Positions 54,637 through 63,961 are shown, counted from the stretch's first letter. The stretch is DNA of 64,000 nt from DATAAP01 sp041690495 (GCA_041690495.1 JAWLHE010000006.1:62001-126000); one strand, 5' to 3'. Translations and numbers: made by a program. Notes: a model not told the origin generated them from the letters alone.

Positions 54637-56043
54637 ATGGACGAGGGCGCAAAGACGAGGATTGAGCGCGACTCCTTCGGGCCGATCGCCGTGCCCGCGG
54701 ACCGCTATTGGGGGGCGCAGACGCAGCGCAGCATCGAGCTGTTCCGGATCGGCGACGAGCGCATGCCGGAAGCGCTGATCCGCGCCTTCGGGGTCCAGAA
54801 GAAAGCGGCGGCCCTTGCCAATATCGCGCTGGGCGAGCTCGACCAGCAGATCGGCGAGGCGATCGTCGCTGCCGCAGACGAGGTGATCGCAGGCCGGCTC
54901 TCCCCGCATTTCCCGTTGCTGGTCTGGCAGACCGGGTCCGGCACGCAGACCAACATGAACGTCAACGAGGTTATCGCCAACCGCGCCAACGAGATGCTCG
55001 GCTCGCCGCTCGGCAGCCGCAGCCCGGTGCACCCGAACGACCACGTGAATCGCGGCCAGTCGTCCAACGACAGCTTTCCGACCGCCATGCACATTGCGGC
55101 CGTCGCGGAAACGCATGAACGGCTGCTGCCGGGGCTCGAGCGCCTGCATGCGGCACTGCAGGCGAAGGCGCAGGAGTTCGCGCCGATCGTGAAGGTCGGC
55201 CGCACCCATCTGCAGGACGCGGTGCCGATGACGCTGGGCCAGGAGGTCGGCGCCTACGCAACGCAGATGCAGCTCGGCATTTCCCGGGTCCAGGGCGCCC
55301 TGTCGCGCCTTTACACCGTGGCGCAGGGCGGCACGGCCGTCGGAACCGGGCTCAATGCCCATGTCGCGTTCGCGGCGCGATTCGCGCAGGAGCTGGCGCG
55401 CCTGACGGGCCGACCCTTCATGCCGGCAACCGACAAGTTCGAAGCGCTCGCCACCCACGATGCGCTGGTGGAGTGCTCGGGCGCGCTCAACACCGTCGCC
55501 GCATCGCTGATGAAGATCGCGAACGATATCCGCCTGCTCGCTTCGGGCCCGCGCTGCGGCCTCGGCGAGCTGCATCTGCCGGAAAACGAGCCGGGCTCGT
55601 CGATCATGCCCGGCAAGGTCAACCCGACCCAGGCGGAGGCGCTGGCCATGGTGGCGGCGCAGGTGATGGGCAACCACGTCACTGTCACGGTGTCCGGCGC
55701 TTCCGGGCATCTCGAGCTCAACGTCTTCAAGCCGGTCATCATCTACAACCTGCTCCAGTCGATCCGGCTGCTCGGCGACGGCGCGCTGAGCTTTGCCGAG
55801 CACTGCGTCGAGGGAATGACGGCCAACGCCGGCCGCATCGCCGAGAGTCTCGACAAGTCGCTGATGCTCGTGACCGCGCTAAACCCGCATATCGGCTACG
55901 ACAACGCGGCGAAAATCGCCAAGCATGCCTTCGTTCACGACCTCACGCTCAAGGATGCCGCGGTGAAGCTCGGCCTTGTCACGGCGGAACAATTCGAGCG
56001 GTGGGTGCGTCCGAACGACATGCTCGGCCCGCGGGAGTCGTGA
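54637..56043 (+). CDS. fumC: Fumarate hydratase, class II
   Basis: Oxygen-stable fumarase of the aspartase/fumarase superfamily, 468 residues. Signature GSSIMPGKVNPTQAEA, substrate-site blocks GSGTQTNMNVNEVIANRA and RTHLQDAVPMTLGQE, and KVGRTHLQ are all present. ATG 54637 follows GGGAGAG; the open frame upstream overlaps the kinase end and is not part of the protein. With the class I enzyme at 47.4 kb the organism can probably keep fumarase activity under oxidative stress or iron limitation. Confidence 0.96.
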   Translation: MDEGAKTRIERDSFGPIAVPADRYWGAQTQRSIELFRIGDERMPEALIRAFGVQKKAAALANIALGELDQQIGEAIVAAADEVIAGRLSPHFPLLVWQTGSGTQTNMNVNEVIANRANEMLGSPLGSRSPVHPNDHVNRGQSSNDSFPTAMHIAAVAETHERLLPGLERLHAALQAKAQEFAPIVKVGRTHLQDAVPMTLGQEVGAYATQMQLGISRVQGALSRLYTVAQGGTAVGTGLNAHVAFAARFAQELARLTGRPFMPATDKFEALATHDALVECSGALNTVAASLMKIANDIRLLASGPRCGLGELHLPENEPGSSIMPGKVNPTQAEALAMVAAQVMGNHVTVTVSGASGHLELNVFKPVIIYNLLQSIRLLGDGALSFAEHCVEGMTANAGRIAESLDKSLMLVTALNPHIGYDNAAKIAKHAFVHDLTLKDAAVKLGLVTAEQFERWVRPNDMLGPRES

Positions 56044-56044
56044 G

Positions 56045-56323
56045 GTGGCCGTCACCGGATACATCCAGAAGCGCTCGGTGATCATCTCCGGGCACCGGAC
56101 CAGCGTTTCGCTGGAGCCGGAATTCTGGGGCGCCCTCAAGGAGATCGCCCAGCATCGCGGCATGTCCATCAACGAGCTGGTCACCGAGATCGACGGGCAG
56201 CGGCGCGGCAATCTCTCCAGCGCGCTGCGGGTTTACGTCCTGACCTTCCTGCAGGCGCGGCTGGCTTCCGCTGCCGAGCCGCGCGAATCTCCGGTTGAAG
56301 CCAGCGAGGAGCCGGCCAGCTGA
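56045..56323 (+). CDS. Ribbon-helix-helix (RHH_4) protein
   Basis: Small 92-residue protein of the alphaproteobacterial ribbon-helix-helix family: a beta strand (RSVIISGHRTSVSLEP) followed by two helices (EFWGALKEIAQHRGMSINELVTEID, then SALRVYVLTFLQ), the arrangement of Arc/MetJ-type DNA-binding proteins. The C-terminus is acidic and disordered. GTG 56045 is one base after the fumC stop, so it is co-transcribed with fumC and may regulate it or genes nearby. It ends eight bases before the convergent AsmA gene. Confidence 0.82.
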   Translation: MAVTGYIQKRSVIISGHRTSVSLEPEFWGALKEIAQHRGMSINELVTEIDGQRRGNLSSALRVYVLTFLQARLASAAEPRESPVEASEEPAS

Positions 56324-56330
56324 CTCGTGC

Positions 56331-59168
56331 CTACTGGCCGGTGCCGCCCGGGCCCTGGCCGGGCGTGTCCGCCCGGCGCCGGGCAAGGAAGCTCTGCAGC
56401 CGCGCGAAATCCAGCCGGATGCGCGGCGCCTCCACCGGACCGTCGATCGCCAGCCGCACCGGAGGAACGTCCTTGCCGGCAATCGGCAGGTCGATCCACA
56501 GATCGAGCGTGCCTTTGCCGAGATCGGCGCCGCCGCCGCCATCGGCGACCGCGTCGTCCATGCTGAGGCGCAGGCTGTCGGCGCGCATGACGCCGCGCTC
56601 GACATGCATCGCCGCATCGATGGAGCGATAGGGCGTAGCGCCGGCGTTCAGCCCCGCGCCGAGCAGGGCGACGGCATCCGGCAGGGAATCGGTATTGGCG
56701 ATCAGGTCGCGCACCAGCGGAATGTCGATCCCGTCGAGCACGCCGTCGCTCGCCTTGAACTCGACCGATCCCGAGACGCCGGACCACATCTCGCTGCCGA
56801 GGCGGGCCGGAACCGAGAACGCGGTGCGGATATCGGCGCGCCCGGTCAGCGCCTCGACATCGGCCACCGCCTTCAGTGCCTGCCGCAGATCGGCCCTGGT
56901 CAGGGTCAGCGTGCCGTTGAGCTTGCCGCGCTCGGGGTCCTCGCCGCGAACCGTCAGGTCGAGCACCCCGCCATAGAGCGAGCCCGCCAGATCGATGGCG
57001 GCCGGCACCCCGTTCTCGATGCGTGCGCCCAGCCTGGCATTGTCGAGGCGATGCGCGCCGAACGAGACGGCGCCCGCTTCGAGGGTGAGGTCGACGCCCG
57101 GCATGGCCGGTGCGCCCGCCTCGAACCTGGGAAGCGCATCGATCGGCAGGTGCTCGGTCGCCAGCTCGAGAGCCAGCCGCCGCGCCGACGCGCTCGAGAG
57201 CTCGGCACGTCCGGCGAGGCGTGTCTGACCGTAGGCGATGTCGAGTTCCTCCACGGCAATCGCCCCCGGGGCCGGGACCGTCACGCGCCCGGACAGGACC
57301 AGCGGCGATGCGACCGGTGACATCAGGTTCGCCAGCCGCAGCAAACGCGTCGCGTCGTCGGCGCGCAGCTCGACGCGCAGATCGGTTGTGCGGCGGCCCG
57401 CGACGTCGGCGACGACGCCGCGCGCCTCGACGGCGGCGCCGGCCAGCGCGCGGATGGCAACGCGATGCAGGGCGAGATCGCCGCTCTGCAGCGTGCCGTC
57501 CGCGGTCACGCCGTCGATCGGAATCCCGCCGAGCGTCACCGTCCCGGCAGCAAGCCGGAGATTGGCATCGAAGCGGTCGAGCAGCGCCAGCGACAGGGGC
57601 GTCGCGTCCGCTTCCGGGGCGGAGCCGGCGGTCTCCGGCAGATAGCCGTCGATATTGAGCTGGTCGAACCGCAGATCGACGCCGAGGCCGGGGCGCCGGC
57701 CCGGCACGATCGTGATGCCGCCGCTGGCGCGCGAACTGTCGAAAGCGATGTCCAGTCCGGCAAGTTCGATCCGTGCCAGCGTGCCCTGCAGGCGCGTGCG
57801 CGCCTCGATCCGCCGCAGCCGCCCCGGCGGCACGCCGCTGGAATCGACTCCCATCCAGCCGAGCAGGCCGCGCAGATTGTCGGACCGCACGGACAGCGTG
57901 CCGTCGATCCGCATCGTGTCGGCCTCCGCCGCGATCTGCGCCAGGCCCGACAGCTCGGTGCCGCCGGGCAGCGAGGCGGACAGCTTGTTGACGACGATGT
58001 CGCCCCGGGTCGAGACCGCGTTGACATGCAGCTTGCGGACGACGCCGCCGCCGAGACCGAGCGCCTCGATGCCGAGATCGAGCGTGACGTCGAGGCCTTC
58101 GAGCAGCGGCCGGGGCTTGTCCAGCCGCTCGATGCGGGCGACGGCCAGCGCCGCGCCGGGCCGCGCCGCCCGGGCGGAATTCGAAACGGGCCGCTCGAGG
58201 CTCAGCAGGCGGTCGAGATCGAGCCACGTCACGGCCAGCGCGATGTCAGCGGTATCCGTGCGGCCGAGCGTGGCGCTGACGGCGCCCGACGCGCGCGCCT
58301 CGCCGAGCTGCAATGCCAGGTCGTTGAGCGCCACGCCGGCATCCGCCCAGGCGAGCTCGCCGCTGGCGGAGAAGGGCTGGCTCGCCGCCCCCGCCAGCTC
58401 CGCGGGCGGCGTCTCGCCGAGCGCCTCGAGCGCCGCGAACAGGTCGCCGCCCTCGACCTGCAGCCGTCCCCTGACGCCCGGCCCGCCGGTCGGATCGTAG
58501 GTTCCGCGCAAGGTCGCACGCGCCAGGCTCGGCCGGACGGTGACGCCGAGCGACAGCGGCGCCGCGCGCCCCGCCGACACGTCGCCGAGCACCGCGTCGA
58601 ACTCGAGCGGAACGGCGCTGGCGACCGCCGACCCGGTGATGCGCGTCGAGCCGCCGAGCGGCGTCACGGCGATCCGGGCCTGGATCTGCTCGACGGTGCG
58701 GGCCGGCCCGCTGCCGCCGCTCCAGACGAAGCGGCCGTTCTGGATCTCGGTGCGTTCGACGCGGATCGCCGCCATGCGCCCGAGCTGCGGCCACAGGCCG
58801 GCGCCGTCGCCGGCGGGCGCGGTCATGGTGACCTGCGGCTCGACGATCCGGAGATGCGCGATCTCCACCGCCTGGCCGAACAGCGATCCCCAGCCGAGCT
58901 GCAGCTCGACGCGCCGGGCCGAGAACGTGCTGCTGCCGTCGCCGCCATCCTCGCCGACCGCGCGCACGTCGGAGGCGCGCACGCGCGGCGACGGCAGCAG
59001 CACGAATTCGACCGGGCCGTCGATGACGATCGCGCGGCCGGTCGCCGCCGCCGCCCGCCGCGCGATCTCTTCCCGGTAGTCGGACGCGTCGACCAGCCAC
59101 GGCAGGGCGACCGCGGCCGCGACGGCCGTCACCACGATCCCCACCAGAACGAACAGCAGCTTCTTCAA
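56331..59168 (-). CDS. AsmA-family envelope protein
   Basis: Large AsmA-like protein of 945 residues, anchored by an N-terminal membrane segment (LFVLVGIVVTAVAAAVALPW, about residues 5-24) with the rest in the periplasm as a repeating beta-strand scaffold. The family (AsmA, TamB, YhdP) is implicated in phospholipid transport to the outer membrane. The C-terminal AsmA_2-type region (about residues 700-900) has GTLTLTRADLRQALKAVADV. TTG 59168 is used; GGAG lies about ten bases upstream. An AT-rich patch at about 59205-59225 may hold the promoter. Confidence 0.88.
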   Translation of the reverse strand: MKKLLFVLVGIVVTAVAAAVALPWLVDASDYREEIARRAAAATGRAIVIDGPVEFVLLPSPRVRASDVRAVGEDGGDGSSTFSARRVELQLGWGSLFGQAVEIAHLRIVEPQVTMTAPAGDGAGLWPQLGRMAAIRVERTEIQNGRFVWSGGSGPARTVEQIQARIAVTPLGGSTRITGSAVASAVPLEFDAVLGDVSAGRAAPLSLGVTVRPSLARATLRGTYDPTGGPGVRGRLQVEGGDLFAALEALGETPPAELAGAASQPFSASGELAWADAGVALNDLALQLGEARASGAVSATLGRTDTADIALAVTWLDLDRLLSLERPVSNSARAARPGAALAVARIERLDKPRPLLEGLDVTLDLGIEALGLGGGVVRKLHVNAVSTRGDIVVNKLSASLPGGTELSGLAQIAAEADTMRIDGTLSVRSDNLRGLLGWMGVDSSGVPPGRLRRIEARTRLQGTLARIELAGLDIAFDSSRASGGITIVPGRRPGLGVDLRFDQLNIDGYLPETAGSAPEADATPLSLALLDRFDANLRLAAGTVTLGGIPIDGVTADGTLQSGDLALHRVAIRALAGAAVEARGVVADVAGRRTTDLRVELRADDATRLLRLANLMSPVASPLVLSGRVTVPAPGAIAVEELDIAYGQTRLAGRAELSSASARRLALELATEHLPIDALPRFEAGAPAMPGVDLTLEAGAVSFGAHRLDNARLGARIENGVPAAIDLAGSLYGGVLDLTVRGEDPERGKLNGTLTLTRADLRQALKAVADVEALTGRADIRTAFSVPARLGSEMWSGVSGSVEFKASDGVLDGIDIPLVRDLIANTDSLPDAVALLGAGLNAGATPYRSIDAAMHVERGVMRADSLRLSMDDAVADGGGGADLGKGTLDLWIDLPIAGKDVPPVRLAIDGPVEAPRIRLDFARLQSFLARRRADTPGQGPGGTGQ

Positions 59169-59282
59169 CCGGAATCTCCGAGCCGGGCCGCGGCGACCCG
59201 GATCAACTCTATATACAAGACATATCCGCGCGCCGCCGGGCGCCGCAGGCGCTCGCGCCCCGCCGGGCCATGACGGGACCGG

Positions 59283-60689
59283 TCAGACCCGGACGATCTT
59301 GCCCGGGTTCATGATGTTGTCGGGATCGAGCGCGCGCTTGATCATGCGCATGACGCTCAGCGCCTCGCCGTGCTCGGCGACGAGGAAGTCGACCTTGCCG
59401 TAGCCGACGCCGTGCTCGCCGGTGCAGGTGCCGTCGAGCGCGAGTGCCCGCGCGACCAGGCGGTCGTTGAGGCGTTCGGCCTCGGCGGCGTCGCGCGGAT
59501 CATCGGGATCGAGCACCAGGGTCAGGTGGAAATTGCCGTCGCCGACATGGCCGACGATCGGCGCCGGGATGAAGGAGGCGTCGATGTCCTTCTTGGTCTC
59601 GGCGATGCACTCGGCGAGCCGCGAGATCGGCACGCACACGTCGGTCGCCCAGACCTGACCGTTGGGCCGCAGCGCCTTGTTGGCATAGGCGGCGTCGTGG
59701 CGCGCCTGCCACAGCTTCTTGCGGTCCTCGGGATTGGTCGTCCAGGAGAAGTCGGCGCCGCCGTTCTCGGCGGCGAGCGCCTGGACCATCTCCGCCTGCT
59801 CCCTGACGCCGGCATGGGTGCCGTGGAACTCGAGCCACAGGGTCGGCGCCACCGGCATGTCGAGCTTCGAGAAGCGGTTGATCGCGTCCATCTGCACGTC
59901 GTCGGCGATCTCGATGCGCGCGACGGGGATGCCGGCCTGGATCGTCTGGATGACGGTGTCGACCGCGCCGTCGATCGACTTGAACCAGCAGGTCGCCGAC
60001 GACATCGCCTCGGGAATGCCGTAGAGCCGCAGCGTCAGCTCGGTGATGATGCCGAGCGTGCCTTCCGAGCCGACGAACAGCCGCGTCAGGTCGTAGCCGG
60101 CCGACGACTTGCGCGCGCGCTTGGCGGTGCGGATGACGCGGCCGTCGGCGAGCACGACGGTCAGCGACAGGACGTTCTCGCGCATCGTGCCGTAGCGCAC
60201 CGCGTTGGTGCCGGAGGCGCGCGTCGCCGCCATGCCGCCGAGCGAGGCGTCGGCGCCGGGATCGATCGGGAAGAACAGGCCGGTGTCGCGGAGATATTCG
60301 TTGAGCTGCTTGCGCGTGACGCCGGGCTGGACGCGGACGTCGAGGTCCTCGGCATTGACCTCGAGCACCTGGTTCATCCGGCTGACGTCGATGCAGACGC
60401 CGCCGCGCAGCGCCGCGACATGGCCTTCGAGCGAGGTGCCGGTGCCGTAGGCGATGACCGGCACCTTGTGCGCGGCGCAGGCCCTGACGATGGCGCTGAC
60501 CTCCTCGGTCGACTCCGCGAAGGCGACGGCGTCCGGCGGCATCCCGGCGTGGTAGGACTCGTCGCGGCCGTGCTGCTCGCGGACGGCTTTCGCGGTCGAC
60601 AGGCGCTCGCCGAGCAGCGCCCTGATCTCGGCGATCGCGGCGTCGCGCGCGGCGGGCTCGAGCGCGGCTGCAGTAACGGGTATGGCCAT
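59283..60689 (-). CDS. FAD-linked oxidase, D-lactate dehydrogenase (cytochrome) type
   Basis: VAO/PCMH-family flavoprotein of 468 residues. The FAD-binding PP loop is visible (PVIAYGTGTSLEGHV, about residues 76-90, then DPGADASLGGMAATRASGTNAVRYG), and the C-terminal FAD-oxidase domain has GHVGDGNFH and TGEHGVGYGK. It resembles the LDHD/GlcD group, which oxidises D-2-hydroxy acids and passes electrons to cytochrome c or quinone. A cytochrome c gene lies just upstream on the same strand, supporting the cytochrome-linked type. D-lactate is the most likely substrate, but glycolate or other D-2-hydroxy acids are not excluded. Confidence 0.88.
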   Translation of the reverse strand: MAIPVTAAALEPAARDAAIAEIRALLGERLSTAKAVREQHGRDESYHAGMPPDAVAFAESTEEVSAIVRACAAHKVPVIAYGTGTSLEGHVAALRGGVCIDVSRMNQVLEVNAEDLDVRVQPGVTRKQLNEYLRDTGLFFPIDPGADASLGGMAATRASGTNAVRYGTMRENVLSLTVVLADGRVIRTAKRARKSSAGYDLTRLFVGSEGTLGIITELTLRLYGIPEAMSSATCWFKSIDGAVDTVIQTIQAGIPVARIEIADDVQMDAINRFSKLDMPVAPTLWLEFHGTHAGVREQAEMVQALAAENGGADFSWTTNPEDRKKLWQARHDAAYANKALRPNGQVWATDVCVPISRLAECIAETKKDIDASFIPAPIVGHVGDGNFHLTLVLDPDDPRDAAEAERLNDRLVARALALDGTCTGEHGVGYGKVDFLVAEHGEALSVMRMIKRALDPDNIMNPGKIVRV

Positions 60690-60795
60690 GATTTCTGAGT
60701 GCTCCTGGTCGCGCTAAACTAGGCCAAGCGCCGCGCGGTCGCAATCGTTCGCCGGCACCGGCGGAAGGCCGAGCGCGGCCGCGGCCCGCCCGCGG

Positions 60796-61221
60796 CTATT
60801 CGAACGGCTCGAGCTTCTTCCAAGGCTGGCGGCCGGTCTCCGGGTCGTCCTGGTACGACAGCAGGTAGGAGATCACCTCCTCGCGCTCCTCCGGCGTCAG
60901 CAGCGTGGTCGGCATGGTGACGCCCTGCGGCCCGAGCGTCTCGACCAGGTGCGTCTCGGTGGCGAACTGGCGCAGGTATTCGCGGTTGCGGCCGGGCGCG
61001 TTGGCGATCTCCATGAAGCTGGGCGCTGCCGCCTCGATCGCCGGCGGCCGGTCGGGATTGACCTGGTGGCAGAAGGCGCACATGCGGTCGGCGACCATCT
61101 CGCCGCGCTCGACGATCGACAGGCCGGGAATGTCGGCCGGCCGCACCGGCTCCTCCGCACAGGACGCGGTCAGCGCCAGCGCCGCCGCGGCGAGGCCGAA
61201 TCGGACGGTCGTGCAACCCAT
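60796..61221 (-). CDS. Cytochrome c, probable lipoprotein
   Basis: Single-haem class I cytochrome c of 141 residues. An N-terminal export signal ends at a lipobox-like TASC (C21), so it is probably membrane-anchored by lipid. The haem site is C48-A-F-C51-H52 and the axial Met is probably M103 (GVTMPTT), followed by a typical C-terminal helix (EEREEVISYLLSY). It precedes the FAD-linked 2-hydroxy-acid oxidase by 106 bases and is the obvious electron acceptor. The 230 bases upstream (61222-61451) contain a palindrome but no gene. Confidence 0.88.
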   Translation of the reverse strand: MGCTTVRFGLAAAALALTASCAEEPVRPADIPGLSIVERGEMVADRMCAFCHQVNPDRPPAIEAAAPSFMEIANAPGRNREYLRQFATETHLVETLGPQGVTMPTTLLTPEEREEVISYLLSYQDDPETGRQPWKKLEPFE

Positions 61222-61394
61222 GGCGGCGCAGAATGGGCGAAGCGCCGCCCGGGATCAAGCGCGGCGGGACTTCCTTCTCCCCGCCCTCCGTTCACCCCCA
61301 ACCATCCATTCCCTGCCGCCCGCGGAGCTGTTCCGCGGGCCCGGTTCCGGTTTGCCCGAAAGGCGCCGGCGCTCGCGGCGCGTCCGGTTATGGG

Positions 61395-61415
61395 CCCGCG
61401 GGTCAAGCCCGCGGG
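61395..61415. repeat. CCCGCGGG palindrome (half copy of the 39.2-kb element)
   Basis: Perfect stem CCCGCGGG-TCAAG-CCCGCGGG between the cytochrome c gene and the downstream end of the ATPase gene. Its flank ATGGGCCCGCGGGTC closely matches one arm of the large palindrome at 39263-39295, so this is a partial copy of the same dispersed repeat. Confidence 0.65.
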
Positions 61416-61451
61416 AAGCAATCTCTTTTGTCGGCAGAAGCATCTCTCTCC

Positions 61452-62726
61452 TCATGGCGGGCGGTCGCGCAGCAGGGTCTTCATCGGCATGCGCCACAGG
61501 AGCTGGGCGCGGGTGAGCGGCGGCGGCGGCGGCTGATGCTGCTTCAGTGCTTCAGGCGGATTTGCAGTTTGCGGCGCCGCCCCCGCCCTGGCCGCGGCGT
61601 CGCCCTCGCCCGGCGCGGCGCCGGGCGGCGCTGCCGCGACCGCGGGTGCTTCGGCCGGTGCAGGACGAGGCGGCGGCGGAGGGGGGTCGCGCCGGGCCGC
61701 CATCGCGCCCGCCCGCGCCCATGCCGCGACCGCCGCCGCGCGCGCCCTTGCCTTCCGTTCGGCGGCGGCCTCGCGGCGGCGCGTCTCCTTCACCGCCGCG
61801 CGGATCTCGGCATTGTCGCGCACCGCCGGGTCCAGCGCGGCGCCGCGCCCGATCAGGCGCCAGGCGCCGGCCGGCGACACGGCGAGCTTCTGCGCGATCT
61901 CGCGGCTGGAGTAGCCCTCCTCGCTCATGCGCCAGGCGAGGATCGCGCGGTCGTCGCCGGCGGCGATCTTCGTCCACGCGGCACGGCCGCGGCGCGTGTC
62001 GAGCCGCGCCTCGAAGCGGCGGCAGGACGTGCCCGTCAGCCCGCGCGATGCGGCGAGCCGCACGGTGAAGCGGGCCCCCTCCTCCTCGGTCCAGTCGAGC
62101 GGGCGGTCGAGCCGCAGCACGGTGTCGGCGAGCGCCAGCAGGGCGCGCGGCTCCACCGCATCGACCAGCAGCACGGCCAGGCCGCGGCGGCGCAGGCCGC
62201 GCAGCCACAGCGAAAGCGCCTGCCAGCGGCTGCCGAGGCCGCGGCCGCCGCGCACCAGCGCCGAGACGCCGTCGAGCACGACGAGGTCGGCATCGACCGC
62301 GAGGTCGTCGAGCGCGGCGATGCCGCTCTCGACGTCGAGGTCGGGCAGGCCCGCCGCCTGCGCATCGCCGGGGACGAGCACGAGCCGCGGCGGCGGGCGC
62401 TTGCCCGCGAGGGCGGCGAGGCGCGCGGCCAGCAGCCCCTGCCCGCCGCACACGTCGAGATAGACGACGCGGCAGGCGGCCTGTGCTTCCCAGCCGAGCA
62501 CCGCGCCGCCGCGCGCGGCGGCACAGGCCATGGCGAGTGCCAGCCAGCTCTTGCCCACGCCGCGCGGGCCGGCGACGAGGGTGATGGCGCCGCGCGCGAG
62601 CACCGGCGACAGCACGGGGTCCCGTGGCGGCGTCGCGGCGGCGAGGGCCGCGAACCGGTCGGCCGACCACGCGCACAGCGCCGGCCGGCCCGGCGCCGGC
62701 GGTCCGGCGTCAGGATCGATCTGCAT
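61452..62726 (-). CDS. RecA-like AAA ATPase fused to a helix-turn-helix
   Basis: A 424-residue protein with a RecA/RepA-like ATPase domain (about residues 25-235; Walker A GPRGVGKSW with K59, Walker B ADLVVLDG) and, after residue 260, a helix-turn-helix (YSSREIAQKLAVSPAGAWRLIGRG). The tail, from about residue 300, is Arg/Ala- then Pro-rich and disordered. The ATPase part resembles replicative-helicase-like AAA_25 proteins of plasmids and prophages. ATG 62726 follows GGGAG. The combination suggests a DNA-linked regulator or replication-type remnant; function unknown. Its 5' region carries an intrinsic terminator, listed separately. Confidence 0.72.
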   Translation of the reverse strand: MQIDPDAGPPAPGRPALCAWSADRFAALAAATPPRDPVLSPVLARGAITLVAGPRGVGKSWLALAMACAAARGGAVLGWEAQAACRVVYLDVCGGQGLLAARLAALAGKRPPPRLVLVPGDAQAAGLPDLDVESGIAALDDLAVDADLVVLDGVSALVRGGRGLGSRWQALSLWLRGLRRRGLAVLLVDAVEPRALLALADTVLRLDRPLDWTEEEGARFTVRLAASRGLTGTSCRRFEARLDTRRGRAAWTKIAAGDDRAILAWRMSEEGYSSREIAQKLAVSPAGAWRLIGRGAALDPAVRDNAEIRAAVKETRRREAAAERKARARAAAVAAWARAGAMAARRDPPPPPPRPAPAEAPAVAAAPPGAAPGEGDAAARAGAAPQTANPPEALKQHQPPPPPLTRAQLLWRMPMKTLLRDRPP

Positions 62727-62792
62727 GAAATGGCTCCCGGAAAAAGAAAGCGCCGGACGCGGGCGGAGCCCGGCCGGCGTGGTGGGGTTCGG

Positions 62793-62830
62793 AAAAGCAA
62801 AACGCCCGCCGGCGGGGGCCGTGCGGGCGT
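62793..62830 (-). terminator. Intrinsic terminator in the leader of the ATPase gene
   Basis: On the minus strand an 8-bp stem ACGCCCGC / GCGGGCGT (13-base loop) is followed by TTTGCTTTT. It lies 67 bases before the ATPase-HTH start, and no gene ends there. A TTGACC/TTGAAT promoter pair with a 17-base spacer lies just upstream (about 62846-62875), so the element would end a very short transcript or act as a conditional terminator for the ATPase gene. Confidence 0.6.
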
Positions 62831-62959
62831 GGTTGTGGTGGCGGAGATTCAACCGCAGATCATGACGCCGGTCAACCGTTTACGAAAAACTTCTGTCCAC
62901 ATGCCGAATGCTGTGCTTCTATTTAGGATAGCAAAATAATTAAAGCCTTGGGGGGCATC

Positions 62960-63775
62960 ATGGGACTATCCAGGAGGGTAGCCGAACGGCTTTCCACGCA
63001 ACTCCGCCGCTATCAGCCGATCCTGACCGCCGCGAAGAGCCGGGACATCAATGAGTCCGATACGGTGGTCATCATCGGCGACATGCTCGCCGATCTGTTC
63101 GGCTACAGGAAATATACGGAGATCACGACGGAGTTCGCGATCCGCGGCACCTATGTCGACCTTGCCGTCAAAGTAGACGATGAGGTGCGATTCCTTGTCG
63201 AGGCAAAAGCCATCAACTCGCCGCTCAAGGACGCGCACGTAAAGCAGGCCGTTGATTATGGAGCGAATAACGGTATCGAATGGGTGGTTCTGACCAATGC
63301 CGCCGTCTGGCAATTCTACAAGATCCACTTCCGCCAGCCGATCGACAAATCGCTCGTCTACGAAGTAGATCTTACGATGGTGAATCCCCGAGACGCTCAA
63401 GCGCTGGAGTGTTTCGGGACACTGGCCCGCGAAGAATTCACGCAGCAGTCGATGACGGCTTTCTTCCAACACCAGCAGGCGATCAGCCGATTCTCACTAG
63501 CCGCAGCGATTCTGAGTGATGACATCCTTAAGGCGCTCCGTCGCGAACTGAAAGAGATCGCACCGAAGCTGAAGGTTGAACCAGAGCAGATACGGGCAAT
63601 CCTTGAGAACGAAGTGCTAAAGCGCGAAGTCGTCGACAGCGATGAGGCCCAGCGAGCACGCACAACGCTCGCAAAGGCCGCCCGAGCGGCGTCTCGCGCC
63701 AGGACTTCGGGAGTTGCAGAATCGCATGCCCCCGCGGCAATCCCAAATGCACCAGTAAATGGCGCTGTGACTTAG
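62960..63775 (+). CDS. HsdR N-terminal-like nuclease-fold protein, orphan
   Basis: A 271-residue protein resembling the HsdR N-terminal (HSDR_N_2) domain. The PD-(D/E)xK-type catalytic residues are visible: E58, D67 (YVDLAV) and E81-A-K83 (FLVEAKA), followed by the KQAVDYGANNGIEWVVLTNA block. The C-terminal third is a coiled coil and an Ala/Arg-rich tail. No helicase, HsdM or HsdS gene is present, so it is not a full type I system in this window. ATG 62960 follows GGGGGG. Base composition is clearly less GC-rich than its neighbours, and it sits behind an AT-rich promoter region (TTTAGGATAGCAAAATAATT), suggesting horizontal acquisition. Confidence 0.75.
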   Translation: MGLSRRVAERLSTQLRRYQPILTAAKSRDINESDTVVIIGDMLADLFGYRKYTEITTEFAIRGTYVDLAVKVDDEVRFLVEAKAINSPLKDAHVKQAVDYGANNGIEWVVLTNAAVWQFYKIHFRQPIDKSLVYEVDLTMVNPRDAQALECFGTLAREEFTQQSMTAFFQHQQAISRFSLAAAILSDDILKALRRELKEIAPKLKVEPEQIRAILENEVLKREVVDSDEAQRARTTLAKAARAASRARTSGVAESHAPAAIPNAPVNGAVT

Positions 63776-63866
63776 TCGGCTCATCGAGAATCCAATCCAT
63801 TGAGCTGCCCGCGTGCAAGCGCGGGATCAGTGCTCAGGGTACAGATTCGCTATCTGATTCTGAGGG

Positions 63867-63884
63867 CGGGTCGGTTCCGACCCG
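63867..63884. repeat. GGGTCGG palindrome near the right end
   Basis: Short palindrome CGGGTCGG-TT-CCGACCCG (or seven pairs with a four-base loop) preceded by GAGGG and followed by GAGC, similar in core to the GGGCGGGT family. It lies 91 bases after the HsdR-like gene stop and may end its transcript. The rest of 63776-63961 shows no gene. Confidence 0.5.
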
Positions 63885-63961
63885 GAGCACCCTGATTCTA
63901 CTCTGACCCGAATTCCGCATTACCATTCGGGCAGACTGGCTAGAATGTGGTCGGGAGCAAC

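Noticed and set aside
62960..63775. A complete type I restriction-modification system.
   Set aside because: Only an HsdR N-terminal-like protein is present; no helicase domain, HsdM or HsdS gene is found in the window.
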